Positions 1-11,309 are shown, counted from the stretch's first letter. The stretch: DNA of 64,000 bases from Harmonia axyridis (GCF_914767665.1 NC_059501.1:20002501-20066500), one strand, 5' to 3'. Notes: generated by a model from the sequence alone, not told the origin. Translations and numbers: made by a program.

Positions 1-338
1 TGGTTCTGTTCACGCGATTAACATGAAATTATTATGTATCTACATTCAAAATCTCCAGTGGGTTGACAAATTTGATCAGAATCTGTTAAGAATTGAAGAA
101 GCTCGGAAAGTAACAAATATTTGTGGACATACCAACTGACAAATAGAGAGATAATACTGAATTATCATCGCTTTTCAATATAGGCAATTGAACTAAAAAT
201 TAATCATTATCTTGGATAGCTTGGGCTCATAATACAAATATATAAGACAGAAATGCATAAAGAATTCCGAAAGTAAAACTGAAAACGACAAAGTTATCCC
301 CTCTTTCCTTCCACAAAAATGAGATTCTAAGAAGATAG
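1..338. other. AT-rich non-coding flank
   Basis: No open reading frame of note, RNA gene or recognisable repeat is visible here. The stretch ends at the TA dinucleotide (339-340) that flanks the first mariner copy. Confidence 0.5.
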
Positions 339-340
339 TA

Positions 341-1241
341 CAGGGTGTTTTTTTTTCGAGGTATACAACTTTAAGTTGGCATTACTGTTCAAGATGGCGA
401 CCGATTTAACAACTGTCAAGTGATTTATTCTCAGTTTGGTTTGGCAATTCATCATGAATAGACTCACGCCTCATAATGGTTCTGTGCGGAATACGTATGG
501 CGCACTACGTCCATTTTATTTTGTTTAGCGATGAAGCGCACTTCTGGTTGAATGGCTTCGTCAACAAACAAAACTGCCGCATTTGGAGTGAAGCTAATCC
601 TCAACTGTATGTCGAAACACCGTTACATCCAGAAAAACTGACTTTTTGGTGCGATTTATGGGCTGGTGGAATCATTGGTCCGTACTTCTTCAAAAACGAT
701 GATGGCCAGAACGTTACAGTCAATGGTGATCGGTATAGAGCCATGATTAACTTTTTCATTCCTGAATTGAACAACCATGATGTCCAGGAGCTGTGGTTCC
801 AACAAGACGGCGCAACATGTCACACAGCTCGTGCCACAATCGATTTATTGAAAGACACGTTTGGTGACAGCCACATTTCACGTTTTGGACCTGTGAATAG
901 GCCTCCAAGATCTTGTGATTTAACACCGCTAGATTACTTTCTGTGGGGCTATGTAAAGTCATTGGTCTATGCGGATAATCCACAAACCCTTGACCATTTG
1001 GAAGACAACATTCGCCGTGTTATTGCCGATATACGGCCACAAATGTTGGAAAAAGTCATCGAAAATTGGACGTCCAGATTGGACTACATCCGAGCCAGCC
1101 GTGGCGGTCATATGCCAGAAATCATATTCAAAATGTAATGCCACAAGATTATCTTGCGGATAAATAAAATTCATGTCAATCGAATAATCCATCGTTGTTT
1201 TATTGCAATTCAAAGTTCTTTTCCCTAAAAAAAACACGCTT
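341..1241 (+). mobile_element. Tc1/mariner element, copy A, internally deleted
   Basis: The copy begins with CAGGGTGTTT after a TA at 339-340. It ends near 1241 with an A-run and a degraded ACACGC end, just before another TA. The left end (GGGTGTTT, CGAGGTATA, ACTTTAAGTTGG) is an inverted match to the right ends of the sister copies at 5777 and 27299. At about 0.9 kb it is shorter than an autonomous element because the region for most of the N-terminal DNA-binding domain is missing. It is very similar to the other two copies, so it belongs to one recently active family. Confidence 0.85.
454..1138 (+). pseudogene. Tc1/mariner transposase remnant (copy A)
   Basis: The ancestral ATG is at 454. 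A 36-nt in-frame deletion just after codon 6 removes residues that copy B still has. One extra T near 525 then puts the catalytic part in another frame, readable from 476 to the stop at 1138. The IS630-Tc1-mariner DDE/D core is intact in that frame: FSDEAHFWLNG (first Asp), WFQQDGATCHT (second) and PRSCDLTPLDYFLWGY (third), ending in EIIFKM. The paired-like helix-turn-helix region expected before the first Asp is almost absent. The frameshift plus that loss make it non-functional. Confidence 0.85.
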
Positions 1242-2689
1242 TATATCTTTGCAAATCTCCAGGAAAACTCAGCATCATTATATACTCGAAGCAGAGACAA
1301 CCCTACACCCACTCCTTTCGAACAGACTAACGTGTAACTCCCTACCCTCAAATGAATGTTGAAAAAAAATTCTTCAAATTCTATCTTTATTTAACTTAAG
1401 TGATTTCAAGTGATAATAATTACCCTATCAAGATCGTGTACTTTAGCCATTGGAAAGGGTTCATTCATCCTATTCTATTGAAAAGTATTTTTACTCGCGT
1501 ATTATTGCATTGAACAATATTTTCGAGGATCCATAAACCATTCCATTGTCTTTCCTCTCATTTTGCGTCAAACATCATGGAAAATTGATTGAATTCTAAA
1601 TAGCGTTGACATGCGTCTGACGTTTTGTTAGGCCTATCTTCGACTTCTTGCTCGTGGTCTTGAGTTACACAAAATTTGACATAATAAGCGGATGGAACCG
1701 AACCACTGCGCCCTTTTTGGATATCCCTGAAAATGCCTAATTTCGTGATTTTTTCTCATGTCACTAGAAAAAAAAGCACCCTACAAACTTATATCGTTTT
1801 TCTTCTCTATCGATCTGCCAAAAAGATCATTTTCAGTTATCAACATACGAGTGTAAGCGATTCTAGAAATTTTCAGTTTTCGAAAAAATCCACAAAGTTT
1901 GCGAATTTTATGGAAATATACAGTGCTTTGTGTCGAAACAACAACGCAATAAATTTCTATATGGAACCAAAGTTTCTTCAATATTGTCGATAGTCAAAAA
2001 AGAGAACAAGTCAAATATATTGAAATCAATATCAAGGTCGCTATTCACATATTTACCAAAACTGTTACAGACTATACTCCGTTGCTTGTAAATAAACGTT
2101 AAAACTTAAAATCTATGGTAATGGCTCAACTGACCGTGAAAATATCCGATGTGTGGCTTTGGTTCCACTCAATGGTCACAAAAAACACTCTTTCTCAGCC
2201 TACATTTCACTTTATTACATATCAATCATAAAATATCGTTCGATAAGTCATTGGATTCTTTCATCAAATTTTTCGACTAATTCATGAAAATATTAGTTCG
2301 CAGAATGAACTGAATACGTGAGGAAAGGTGAAAATGAACAAGCATTGGAAGATCCTGACACTATAATTATTATGTGAAATTTATTGGCGTCGAAAGGTGT
2401 GTAATTTATTACATGTAAATGTATGAGATCTTTCATCGCAATTTCGGGACTTTAATGATATGAGTTTTGTGTCGTGGGAGTGAAGAAATTGAACTGGGTT
2501 CAGAAGAAAATATTGAATTAAAATTATACAAATCATTTGCTTCATGGACCATTATAGAAAAAATTAAAGTTCAATATTCAATCCGAAACGAATTTGAATA
2601 AACGTATTCACTTCGATACTAAAATTTCGAATTGATTTTGCGTTTTTGTTACTTTGACTGCAATAAAAAATGAGCATCATTTTTACCAT
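1242..2689. other. Non-coding AT-rich region
   Basis: Only short unconvincing frames are present, for example 1733-1993 on the plus strand and its complement. I recognise no gene, RNA or repeat here. Confidence 0.45.
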
Positions 2690-2807
2690 AGAGTAATGAA
2701 CATAGATAGAGGAAGTATACGCAATTTTTGCATGTCCCCAACATGGTTAGATTACGTTGTCGGATTGTGATATATTTTCAAATCCACAATTTTACTGTAT
2801 CATTATG

Positions 2808-3986
2808 AATGTACAGTGCATCCCATTTTGGGTGAGACAGCCAGGATTCTCGCTTGTTATTTAAGATAGAGCCTTGCGGTTTTCACGTTCCTGTCCTACT
2901 TTTTCGTGAAACTCAAGTTGGTCTAATCAGATTTTGCATAACTGTTTCCGTTCAAGACATACAGGGTGATTTTGGAAATTGATACTTCTCGGACCCCTCC
3001 TTTATCTCCGAAGTTAGTAGAAATAATGCTGAGGTAAAAACTACATCTGAATCAGAATTCTGCGTAGAATCCAGTGGTGTACTCAATTTTTTTTTCGGGG
3101 TATGGTTTTGAAGATTCAACACAAACCTATATTTCTTTTAATGAAACACCCTGTATATTATTACTTCGTTGGATTCGTAATTTTTTTTCCTTCAAAATGA
3201 TGTATGATACTATGTAGGTAGGATGTTCAGAAATATAAAAAAACACTAAAACATCAAATAATGATGGTTTTTTTGTTAATGGGTCATCAATTTCCCAAGT
3301 TTCAATAAGAGGATTATTACTTTTGATTTTTAAAAAGTAGTAGGTCATTGATGATACTAACATTTTTGTTGTTATTATGGCTACTATGCATTTGGCGGCA
3401 TTGTTTTATCAAGCAAGCATTCGGAAGAAAAAACCATTCTGATCTAGCTGTCATCGCAATGAATTATGATTATTATTATTGATTCTTTTTTTATAAATGA
3501 AATCCATTGCCCATTAACAAAAAAACCATCATTATTTGATGTTTTAGTGTTTTTTTATATTTCTGAACATCCTACCTACATAGTATCATACATCATTTTG
3601 AAGGAAAAAAAATTACGAATCCAACGAAGTAATAATATACAGGGTGTTCCATTAAAAAAAATATAGGTTTGTGTTGAATCTTCAAAACCATACGCCGAAA
3701 AAAAAAATTGAGTACACCACTGGATTCTACGCAGAATTCTGATTCAGATGTAGTTTTTACCTCAGCATTATTTCTACTAACTTCGGAGATAAAGAAGGGG
3801 TCCGAGAAGTATCAATTTCCAAAAACGCCCTGTATGTCTTGAACGGAAACAGTTATGCAAAATCTGATTAGACCAACTTGAGTTTCACGAAAAAGTAGGA
3901 CAGGAACGTGAAAACCGCAATGCTCTATCTCAAATAACAAGCGAGAAACCTGGCTGTCTCACCGAAAATGGGATGCACTGTACATT
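2808..3986. mobile_element. Long-TIR foldback element (arms about 475 bp)
   Basis: Positions 2808-3283 and 3510-3986 are nearly perfect reverse complements, separated by a 226-bp spacer. The outer ends read AATGTACAGTGCATCCCA and its complement. Both arms yield the same hypothetical translation on opposite strands, which is only a consequence of the palindrome. Each arm also carries an internal CAGGGTG motif of the kind that terminates several MITEs in this window. No transposase is encoded, so it is a non-autonomous foldback or giant MITE. Its superfamily cannot be assigned. Confidence 0.8.
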
Positions 3987-4217
3987 ATTTTGAATGAAAT
4001 ATATTTATTCGAGTGATGCCCGATTAAAAGTGCAAATTTGAATATTTGGAATACGATATTTTTCCTAATTGTCGAATTTGTATTAAGCATAATACTTATT
4101 ATTTTCTGTATCTATCTGCTGAAATCCAATGTTTGGCAACTTTTGCTCTCCTAGTTTCATCGGTTGTTTCACGTCGTTTGGCGCGCTTGATGTTTGTTTT
4201 CTGAATTTCTGATATAT

Positions 4218-4266
<49 letters not shown>
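4218..4266. repeat. (TAA)n microsatellite
   Basis: An uninterrupted run of about 16 TAA units. Confidence 0.95.
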
Positions 4267-4268
<2 letters not shown>

Positions 4269-4554
4269 CCTTTATTGAAGAGAATAAAAAATATTACAAT
4301 TATTAATTGTATAATTATAATTATTTATTTATTTCAATATATTTTGAGTTAATATGATACGTTGATTCACTATTGGACATAAGAAGTGTGTTCTTTGTAG
4401 AGAAACTCGCGAATTGAGTGAAATATCGTATCATTCGTATCACTGATATATTATCATTTTCGCGCGCTTGATGTCAAATTTGATAGTTCATGTTGGCGAC
4501 AAAATTTGCCTACTGAAAATGACATATGCTCCCTCTATCTATGTTTATTACTCT

Positions 4555-5774
4555 GAGATTGGAAATAAAAACCACTTCAGCTCAAGTTTGAGTAGCACAT
4601 AATTTGCGATGCTGAGAAACACCATGAAAAGATCAAAAAGAATATAGAAAAATATTACCCAATATTACCATGACCATAGAAATGATGGTATGACGAGATA
4701 TTCAGTGTTGATATGAAATCATAATTTCAAGCTTTGTGTCTATAAAATCATCAGAACCAAAGAAAATTAAGTAGAATATTACCAAATAATTCAGTCATAA
4801 CAGATCCGATCCAGTTTTACATGTATATGTATATGTACCTATAGGTACATACATACATAGGTCCAATCATCGTGCAAAATTTTGTGTTAATAGATTCATC
4901 AGAATCAGCATGGTTCTGGTTGTGTTATCAACAAGAAATTTTCCACGAGATCACCATTTTTCATCTGAATCGAAAGTTTCATCCTGATCAGATCTTTAGT
5001 TCTGAAAGTTACTCATTAACAAAATTGGATTCGAAATCCAGAACTATATCCAGAAAATTTCTAATTTCTTGGTCTTCCATTCGAAAATTATCATTTATAC
5101 AGCCGGACAAATTACAATTCGCGAAAGGATTTGTCATCAGTAAGTCAAACTTTATCGTTCGATACCAGTTCCGGCAAAAAATTTGAGAATTTCTGACATT
5201 GTGACTAAGTGATCGGAAAACAAAATGAAATATTTGCTCAATTTTTATGAGGTTACCTATAAAAAGTCTATAAAACACAGAACTGAGAGTATGTCGAAGA
5301 AATCGTTTCTTTACGTAGAAAAAACATTCTTCGATAAAGAAACGAAGTTCAATTGAAGAATCTCTTTGCATTCGTTAATTTCACGTAAAAAGATTGTTAC
5401 TTTCTACAGTGCTAATTTGTGAAATGATGAACAGTTTCACCTGATCTGGTCCTCCGAAAAGACATGAATGTGAATGGCATTGAAAGTGAAATGAAAACTG
5501 TTGGTCAGGTCAGGGAACTGAAATGCAATGTGATACGAATAAATAATTTATGAAATGCCTTCTTCTATGCTATGAAATAATACAGAGATATAGTATTTGT
5601 ATCGATGTAATAAATTCCAAGGATTTTGTAACATATACACGTGACTCTATCTTTGGGTGTTGAACACATGTTTTACAGAGTGTCCTATGATTTATCTTTT
5701 TTTGAATTTTCATGTTTATCATTTTACAAACCCAGGTTTGTTGATTCCTCCTCGATTTTGGAAATAAGCCATTC
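4555..5774. other. Non-coding region
   Basis: Overlapping frames at 4872-5186 (+) and 5009-5371 (-) show no recognisable domain and look like chance openings in AT-rich DNA. Nothing else was identified. Confidence 0.45.
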
Positions 5775-5776
5775 TA

Positions 5777-6710
5777 ACGGGTGTTTTTTTCGAGGTATAT
5801 AACTTTAAGTTGGCATTTTTGTTCGAGATGGCGACCGATTTAACAGCTATCAAGTGATTTATTCTCAGTTTGGTTTGGCAATTCATCATGAATAGACTCA
5901 CGCCTGAACAACGCTTGCAAATAGTGCAATTTTATTTCGAAAATAATGGTTCTGTGCGGAATACGTATCGCGCACTACGTACATTTTATTGTATTAGCGA
6001 TGAAGCGCACTTCTGGTTGAATGGCTACGTCAACAAACAAAACTGCTGTATTTGGAGTGAAGCTAATCCTCAAGTGTATGTCGAAACACCCTTACATCCA
6101 GAAAAACTGACTGTTTGGTGCGCTTTATGGGCTGGTGGAATCATTGGTCCGTACTTCTTCAAAAACGATGATGGCCAGAACGCTACAGTCAATGGTGATC
6201 GGTATAGAGCCATGATTAACTTTTTCATTCCTGAATTGAACAACCATGATGTCCAGGAGCTGTGGTTCCAACAAGACGGCGCAACATGTCACACAACTCG
6301 TGCCACAATCGATTTATTGAAAGACACGTTTGGTGACCGCCAAATTTCACGTTTTGGACCTGTGAATAGGCCTCCAAGATCTTGTGATTTAACACCGCTA
6401 GATTACTTTTTTTGGGGCTATGTAAAGCCATTGGTCTATGCGGATAAGCCACAAACCCTTGATCATTTGGAAGACAACATTCGCCGTGTTATTGTCGATA
6501 TACGGCCACAAATGTTGGAAAAAGTCGTGGAAAATTGGACGTCCAGATTGGACTACATCCGAGCCAGCCGTGGCGGTCATATGCCAGAAATCATATTCAA
6601 AATGTAATGCCACAAGATTATCTTGCGGATGAATAAAATTCATGTCAATCGAATAATACATCGTTGTTTTATTGCAATTTAAAGTTCTATAGCTCTAAAA
6701 AAAACCCTTT
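5777..6710 (+). mobile_element. Tc1/mariner element, copy B, internally deleted
   Basis: TA at 5775-5776 precedes the left end and TA at 6711-6712 follows the right end. The terminal inverted repeats match over about 33 bp (GGGTGTTTTTTTCGAGGTAT on the left; the complement of the right end reads GGGTTTTTTTTAGAGCTATA). It is about 934 bp long and is the best-preserved of the three copies. Its reading frame is open from start to stop but encodes a shortened transposase. Confidence 0.88.
5888..6607 (+). CDS. N-terminally deleted Tc1/mariner transposase, open frame
   Basis: The 239-residue open frame starts at the ATG at 5888. That ATG is preferred over upstream TTG because the sister copies align from MNRLTPEQRLQIV. 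Residues 1-31 keep the start of the N-terminal helix-turn-helix region (FENNGSVRNTYRALR). The sequence then jumps directly to the first catalytic Asp (D38 in SDEAHFWLNG). The second is D130 (WFQQDGATCH) and the third D167 (SCDLTPLDYF), 36 residues apart. Full transposases of this superfamily are usually about 340 residues with the first Asp near residue 150, so roughly 100 residues that would bind the terminal repeats are missing. All three acidic residues remain, yet DNA binding is unlikely. It may persist only because the element is moved in trans. Confidence 0.8.
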   Translation: MNRLTPEQRLQIVQFYFENNGSVRNTYRALRTFYCISDEAHFWLNGYVNKQNCCIWSEANPQVYVETPLHPEKLTVWCALWAGGIIGPYFFKNDDGQNATVNGDRYRAMINFFIPELNNHDVQELWFQQDGATCHTTRATIDLLKDTFGDRQISRFGPVNRPPRSCDLTPLDYFFWGYVKPLVYADKPQTLDHLEDNIRRVIVDIRPQMLEKVVENWTSRLDYIRASRGGHMPEIIFKM

Positions 6711-6765
6711 TACAAACGTCATTGCATCCTTTTTTGTATACAGACTTAGGTATTAAGACTTTCAT

Positions 6766-7080
6766 CGAAAAATCATCTTCAGTGATGATGAATCCCATTT
6801 TCACCTCGAAGGCTACGTGACTAAGCAGAATTGTCCGTTTGAGGCTCAGACAATCTGAGAATGATTGTTGAAAAGTCACTCCATCCTCAACGTGTCACTG
6901 TTTGGTGCTGTTTTTGGGTTGGTGGTGTGATTGGACCTTACTCGAAATTGAGGCTGATGCAACCGTTATGGTAAATGGATTGCGCTGCCGAGCTTTAAAA
7001 AATAAGTTCTTATGGAAGGAATTGATAGATATTGATGTGAACAACGTTAATTTTCAAATAAGACGGCACTACACAAGCAA
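6766..7080 (+). pseudogene. Second mariner-type transposase fragment
   Basis: Just downstream of copy B, frames on the plus strand encode IIFSDDESHFHLEGYVTKQN, then a VTVFGAVF-like stretch and a VNGLRCRAL-like stretch. These resemble the catalytic core of a Tc1/mariner transposase (first Asp block and the following strand) from another lineage. Stop codons and frameshifts interrupt it, and the remaining blocks are lost or scrambled towards 7130, where a (TC)n run appears. It is a decayed remnant. Confidence 0.65.
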
Positions 7081-7528
7081 CGGAAAAATTCCAAATTTTC
7101 AAAAAAGTTTCCTGGTCGTGTTCTCCACCACTTTCTCTCTCTCTCTCTTAGTTGAACACCGAACTAAACAAAATAGAGTTTAATAATAAAACAGTTTTAA
7201 AAATCCACTCTGTCAAATATTGACTAGTTTACTCGGAGCAGTCACTAATATAGACACCGGTCCATATCGAGGGCTGCTTAACTTGTAAACTAGACTAACT
7301 TTATTGCATTCATGTGAAAAATATTGCAAATAATAAAGATAAAGTAAATGATTTAGTGCCACAATTATTCTTATTTTTTGGAGAATTGGCTACTCTTTAT
7401 TGGGAATGTTATTATCATAGAATATTATGAATAGATAGTATAGCATAATTAAATGTATCAACTATTTCTTTCTCATTCTTATCTCTCTAATTAAGACTAT
7501 TCATTTTTTATGTAAATTTTCATATGGA
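7081..7528. other. Intergenic DNA upstream of the Ly6-type gene
   Basis: AT-rich, with a short CT run near 7133-7148. No gene is seen. It probably holds the upstream control region of the gene beginning at 7571, but no specific factor sites can be named. Confidence 0.4.
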
Positions 7529-7536
7529 TATAAATA
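7529..7536 (+). promoter_or_regulatory. TATA box of the Ly6-type gene
   Basis: TATAAATA lies 35 bp before the start codon at 7571, which leaves room for a very short 5' leader. The position and the match to the metazoan TATA consensus support a focused promoter. No transcript data are available. Confidence 0.6.
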
Positions 7537-7570
7537 AGTAGAGACTACTCTTGTATTGCACTTTTCGAAA

Positions 7571-8557
7571 ATGAAATTTACCATAGCTTTAGTACTTATT
7601 ATTGGTGTCACTCTTAATTTGAGAGGTAAGTTTAAAAAAATATGAAATATTAATTATTGATCTATTGCTCAAAAATGCAGAATCTTTTGTATGTTTCTGA
7701 GTTTTAGGAGAACCGATTGTATTTTGTGTAGGCTTTGTGTCCTATCGCCAGATCAGCTATAGAAATAATAAAATTTCTTTCCGGGCCCTGGACTTGAACT
7801 CCCGATCTTCAGTTCAGGAGACCAGATGTTGAACCCAACAAATAATTCTTGTCTTTCATTTTATTGTCACATCAAAAATATATACTGAATTTGAATGACG
7901 AAAAAAAGGCTACAAATCAACAAGGAATTCAAAAAAGATTTCAGTTTGAAATATCTCATTGGCGTCCGATTCTCAAAAAAAGATAGATCTATACCTGAGT
8001 GCACTCCAATGATGAACATCAAGTAGCTCTTCAAACCCTCCAAATAGATATTTCGACCGGTTTCAGAGCAATAAATAATGGATTTTTGAAAAAAACTTTA
8101 ATACTCCTGTCATAATTTTTTCATGCAGAAGTTCATAGCACCTGAAGTTCATAGCACTTTTTCATTAACACCATGTTGGTACCCACGATAAAACAAAACA
8201 TCATCTGTCATTACAAAGTTGATTTTGTGTCAAAAACGAGAATATTATAAAAATTCAATTTCTGTTACAGTGGAGGCAAAGAAAAAACCGAAAAGAGTGG
8301 AGTGTTTCCAATGTGAGTCGACAAGTCAAGACAGCGATTGCAAAAAAGGAGATGTATCGGAAACATGTCTCGGAAAATACTGTTATCAATATGTTTACCA
8401 AGAACATACGAAAAATTTCTTCGGTAGCACCTACTTGAAATGGTGGTGGTTCAGAGGGTGTACAGATGACGAGAATACATGCAGTGGAGAATACGTGTCG
8501 GATTGTACAGTGTGTTCTGAGTCTAAATGTAACGATGTAGAACTCGCAAATTCGTAG
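7571..8557 (+). CDS. Secreted Ly6/three-finger-type cysteine-rich protein (two exons)
   Basis: Exon 1 is 7571-7625 and exon 2 is 8271-8557, with a phase-1 intron (donor GGTAAG, acceptor TTACAG). The 113-residue product has a signal peptide (MKFTIALVLIIGVTLNLR), a Lys-rich linker and a domain with ten cysteines at 30, 33, 42, 51, 56, 82, 89, 97, 100 and 105. The opening CFQC, the RGC at 80-82 and the closing CSESKCN fit the Ly6/uPAR or insect DUF753-type pattern, in which the last Cys is followed by Asn. No hydrophobic tail for a GPI anchor follows, so the protein is probably freely secreted. A WWW run at 76-78 is unusual. Members of this fold include regulators and binding proteins of many kinds, so the role here is unknown. 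No related gene lies nearby. Confidence 0.8.
7626..8270 (+). other. Intron of the Ly6-type gene
   Basis: A 645-bp intron with canonical GT and AG ends that preserves the reading frame. Around 7775-7840 the minus strand has a weak tRNA B-box-like motif (GAGTTCAAGTCC), possibly a SINE scrap. No other feature was found. Confidence 0.6.
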
Positions 8558-8749
8558 TTTCCCATTGACAGAGTTGATTCGACTTTGATAGACATTATTG
8601 TAAAGATGGACAGAAATACATAATTATAAATGGCTCCCATAAAAATGTTTTCTACTAATTTGCTTAAATAACTACTTTTCCGCATTGATTTTGTCTTAGG
8701 AAGTGCCACTTTCCCACTCTAGTGAGAAGAGAAGAATTTTCGAAGATTT

Positions 8750-9045
8750 CAAAAAACAGGTCAACTTTTTTTTAAGGGGGACAAATCTCCATCGTGAGTT
8801 TGTTCCAAAAAAAACACCCCCATGAAGGTGACATCAATCCCAAAATTTTGTGAATATGGAAGAGATGTCGAGTATTGGATTGTGCACAGAACATAAATAA
8901 CTTTCAAACCAACTAACACTGGACATCTCTTCCCTATTCAGAAAATGTTGGGGGTTGATGCCACCTTCATAGGACTGTTTCTTTTTGCAAGAAACTCATG
9001 ATGGAAATTCGTCCCCCTAAAAACTGAAGTTAATCTGTTTTCATG
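8750..9045. mobile_element. Inverted-repeat MITE
   Basis: About 120-130 bp at the left (AGGTCAAC, AGGGGGACAAAT, CCATCGTGAGTTTGTT, CATGAAGGTG) recurs in reverse complement at the right (CACCTTCATAG, AAGAAACTCATGATGG, GTCCCCCT, GTTAATCTG). A short unpaired centre lies near 8880-8925. There is no coding capacity. It begins about 190 bp after the Ly6-type stop codon, so it may sit in or just beyond that gene's 3' end. Confidence 0.7.
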
Positions 9046-9344
9046 AAAATTTCGTTTCTGAGTTCTGGCCTCTATTTGAGGGACTTAAATCCAGCCCAGT
9101 TTGCTGGCCGCCTTTTTATATTTCATCCTTGATTCTTCAAAATAACATAAGGTCGTTCCGCTCCACTGCGTTTGTCGACATTCCCTGCAATAAAAAACTC
9201 CAAACCACTTTACTAAACCTACTGTAAAATGAATAACACACGGAAGCCCAAGCAATATAAACAGAATTTCATCTTACCCTCATTGGAAGAGGTATAAAAT
9301 CATTGCGTATTTCATAAATACGAAAAGCAACACGCCAAAAAGCT

Positions 9345-9997
9345 TGACATTTTAACAACTACTTGACTTGAAAATCAAGCCCGAGATAAATTACATACTT
9401 GAGCTTGAATTGATTTCAGATATTTTTTGTTTGACTTGATATCAATCTACTAAATATTACTTAAGTTTGATATATCTACATGCGTCGCACGGCATATATT
9501 TCTGAAATCTCGTGCGCGCTTAGACTAAATAAGAGGATTCCTCGAGGTCCGACAGACTGAATCATTCCAGAGCTGATCTTACAGTTACAAAAACCCGCAA
9601 AAGGTTAGGCGAAAATCTATAAGATGCCTCATGTGTCTTAGATCCTGGAAGGAAAATGATGAAATCAAACAAAGCTTGAAGGTTTCTCAATATTAAGAAA
9701 CTTTATATTTTTAATATTTTGTAATGATTTATAGTGATTCAATTTATGTTATCTCAAAGAAGTCGATATTTTTGATCTTTTATTCAATAAGTTTAATAAA
9801 TAAAAGTGTTTTTTGCAAGGTTCTTTCTCAATTCATCATTTTTTTATTGATGCGACACTACACAAATACACAATAAAACTGCTAGAAATCAAGTAGTTTT
9901 AAGTACTTGATAAATAAATACTTGACTTGACTTGAGATTGAAAAACTACAACTTGACTTGAGCTTGACTTGAAATCAAGTCAAGCCGTGAATCCCTA
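9345..9997. mobile_element. hAT-derived non-autonomous element, left end lost
   Basis: This shares long stretches with the complete copy at 52986-53613: the AACTACTTGACTTGAAAATC block, GCGTCGCACGGCATATATTT, and the closing CAAGTCAAGCCGTGAATCCC. The right terminus TGAATCCCTA is present at 9988-9997. The left terminus TAGGGATTCA is missing. It is rich in CTTGACTTGA subterminal repeats. Confidence 0.7.
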
Positions 9998-11166
9998 GTG
10001 ATAAGTAATCATTCTTTGATCGTACGCAGTGTCTTGTGGATGTGAAAATCAGATAAAGAACTTACGCATTATTCATTATTGTCGAAGAAATCCAGGATTG
10101 AAATAAGATACCTACAGCGACAAAAACATGAGGCGTGAAGTATTATTATTATTATTATGAATTTATTGTAGGTGAAAATGTCAGAAAGAAGGAAGAAATA
10201 TAGTGGAAACGACTTTAGAAAGAAACGATTTGAAAAGACGCCAGAGAAATGAAAAATGGCAGGAGCTTTGAATTTTGTTATTGATGCTTTTTCAGCAGGC
10301 GCTAAAATCACTCGCACCGGTCTGTCTATTCTTCTCCTTTCGACTTCCCGAATTCACATCTCTTCAGCACCCAATAAAAAAATGTCAATTTAGCCTTAAC
10401 ATCCGGTATGTTGATCAAAACCCATTACGCTAGATCGGAACCTCCGAAAATTCCTATACCTTTTTTTTCTCCTACTCTCGATACACATTCGATTATGCGC
10501 GGAGAAAAACAAAGAAACTCGAACACAGGGAGTGAAATTATCTGTCGAGTTATAATTAATTTCGTATTCGGATCAATCTCTTCATCTTTCACTTCCAACC
10601 TGGATTCTACGGTAGAACTTGATAAGGTCTGAAGGTGAGAGTGATCAACGTTCAAGAATAGGTACGTGAGTTCTAGTTCTAAGCCGCCTGATGTGCGTCG
10701 AAACTCGGAGATTCTTCCTCAGCCGGTAAATAAAAATTACCCAATGTTTGTCAGCCGGGTCAGTCTCATGGAGAATTAAATTTTTTTTTCACGAGAGTGA
10801 AATTGTTTCGGCTATAGTGGCACGATTATAGGACGACAGCCGATCAAGCGTATAATCGAATATAGCGGAGCTCGAAAAAAAAATGTGACACATAAAGTGA
10901 ACAATGTTCCGGTGATATGGCTTAAGGTGTGAATAGAGCTTTATAGGACTGAATGAAAAGGGAGGGAGTGTACTTTCTGTTTGTTATTCTCAATTATTTG
11001 TCGGTGAAGAATCTGAAAATTAGAAGAAAGCAATGACGTCGGATTTGGAGATTTTGCTCTTATCGCTTTGAACTAATTATTTTAAGTAGGTTTTATCTTC
11101 TCAATTAGAAGATCTCGAAAAAATGAAGATGTATGATTTCACAGACGGCCCTTTTTCGTCCAGTCG
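9998..11166. other. Non-coding region with a moderately GC-richer segment
   Basis: An ATT microsatellite run is at about 10140-10157. Opposite-strand frames at 10408-10655 show no domain. The part at 10640-10900 is less AT-rich than its surroundings, with several CG dinucleotides. It could be regulatory or an unrecognised exon, but nothing identifies it. Confidence 0.35.
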
Positions 11167-11202
11167 TGAGAGTATAAAAAAGTATACTTTTTTATACTCT
11201 CA
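11167..11202. repeat. 36-nt perfect palindrome with an imperfect echo
   Basis: The sequence from TGAGAGTATAAAAAAG to its exact complement CTTTTTTATACTCTCA is a perfect inverted repeat centred on GTATAC. A slightly shorter, imperfect version of the same hairpin follows at about 11209-11240. It can form a strong AT-rich cruciform or hairpin. Confidence 0.9.
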
Positions 11203-11309
11203 GTATGAGAGACTATAAAAAAGTATACTTTTTATACTGGTATCAAGAGGTAAATCATAGATTTAAGTGTTATGACATTAAACTGACGGTAATAATTACA
11301 TCTTCAAGC

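Larger units (their letters stand above)
2690..4554. repeat. Outer, older inverted repeat around a foldback element
   Basis: The sequence GAGTAATGAACATAGATAGA at about 2691-2710 is matched in reverse complement at about 4529-4554 (CTCTATCTATGTTTATTACTC). A weaker second block (CCAACATG near 2740 and its complement near 4490) continues the symmetry. The younger foldback at 2808-3986 and a TAA microsatellite lie inside. I infer an old terminal-inverted-repeat element that received a later insertion. The arms are short and diverged. Confidence 0.45.

Noticed and set aside
756..1237. Minus-strand frames inside the mariner copies
   Set aside because: They are antisense shadows of the transposase reading frame.
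3127..3666. Two similar open frames on opposite strands (3127-3363 minus, 3466-3666 plus) that look like a conserved small protein family
   Set aside because: They are the same DNA on the two arms of a near-perfect palindrome; the similarity is structural, not protein conservation.
7775..7840. tRNA-like B-box motif on the minus strand inside the Ly6-type gene's intron
   Set aside because: Only a partial B-box and an acceptor-like end can be seen; no A box or foldable cloverleaf, so a SINE call is not supported.
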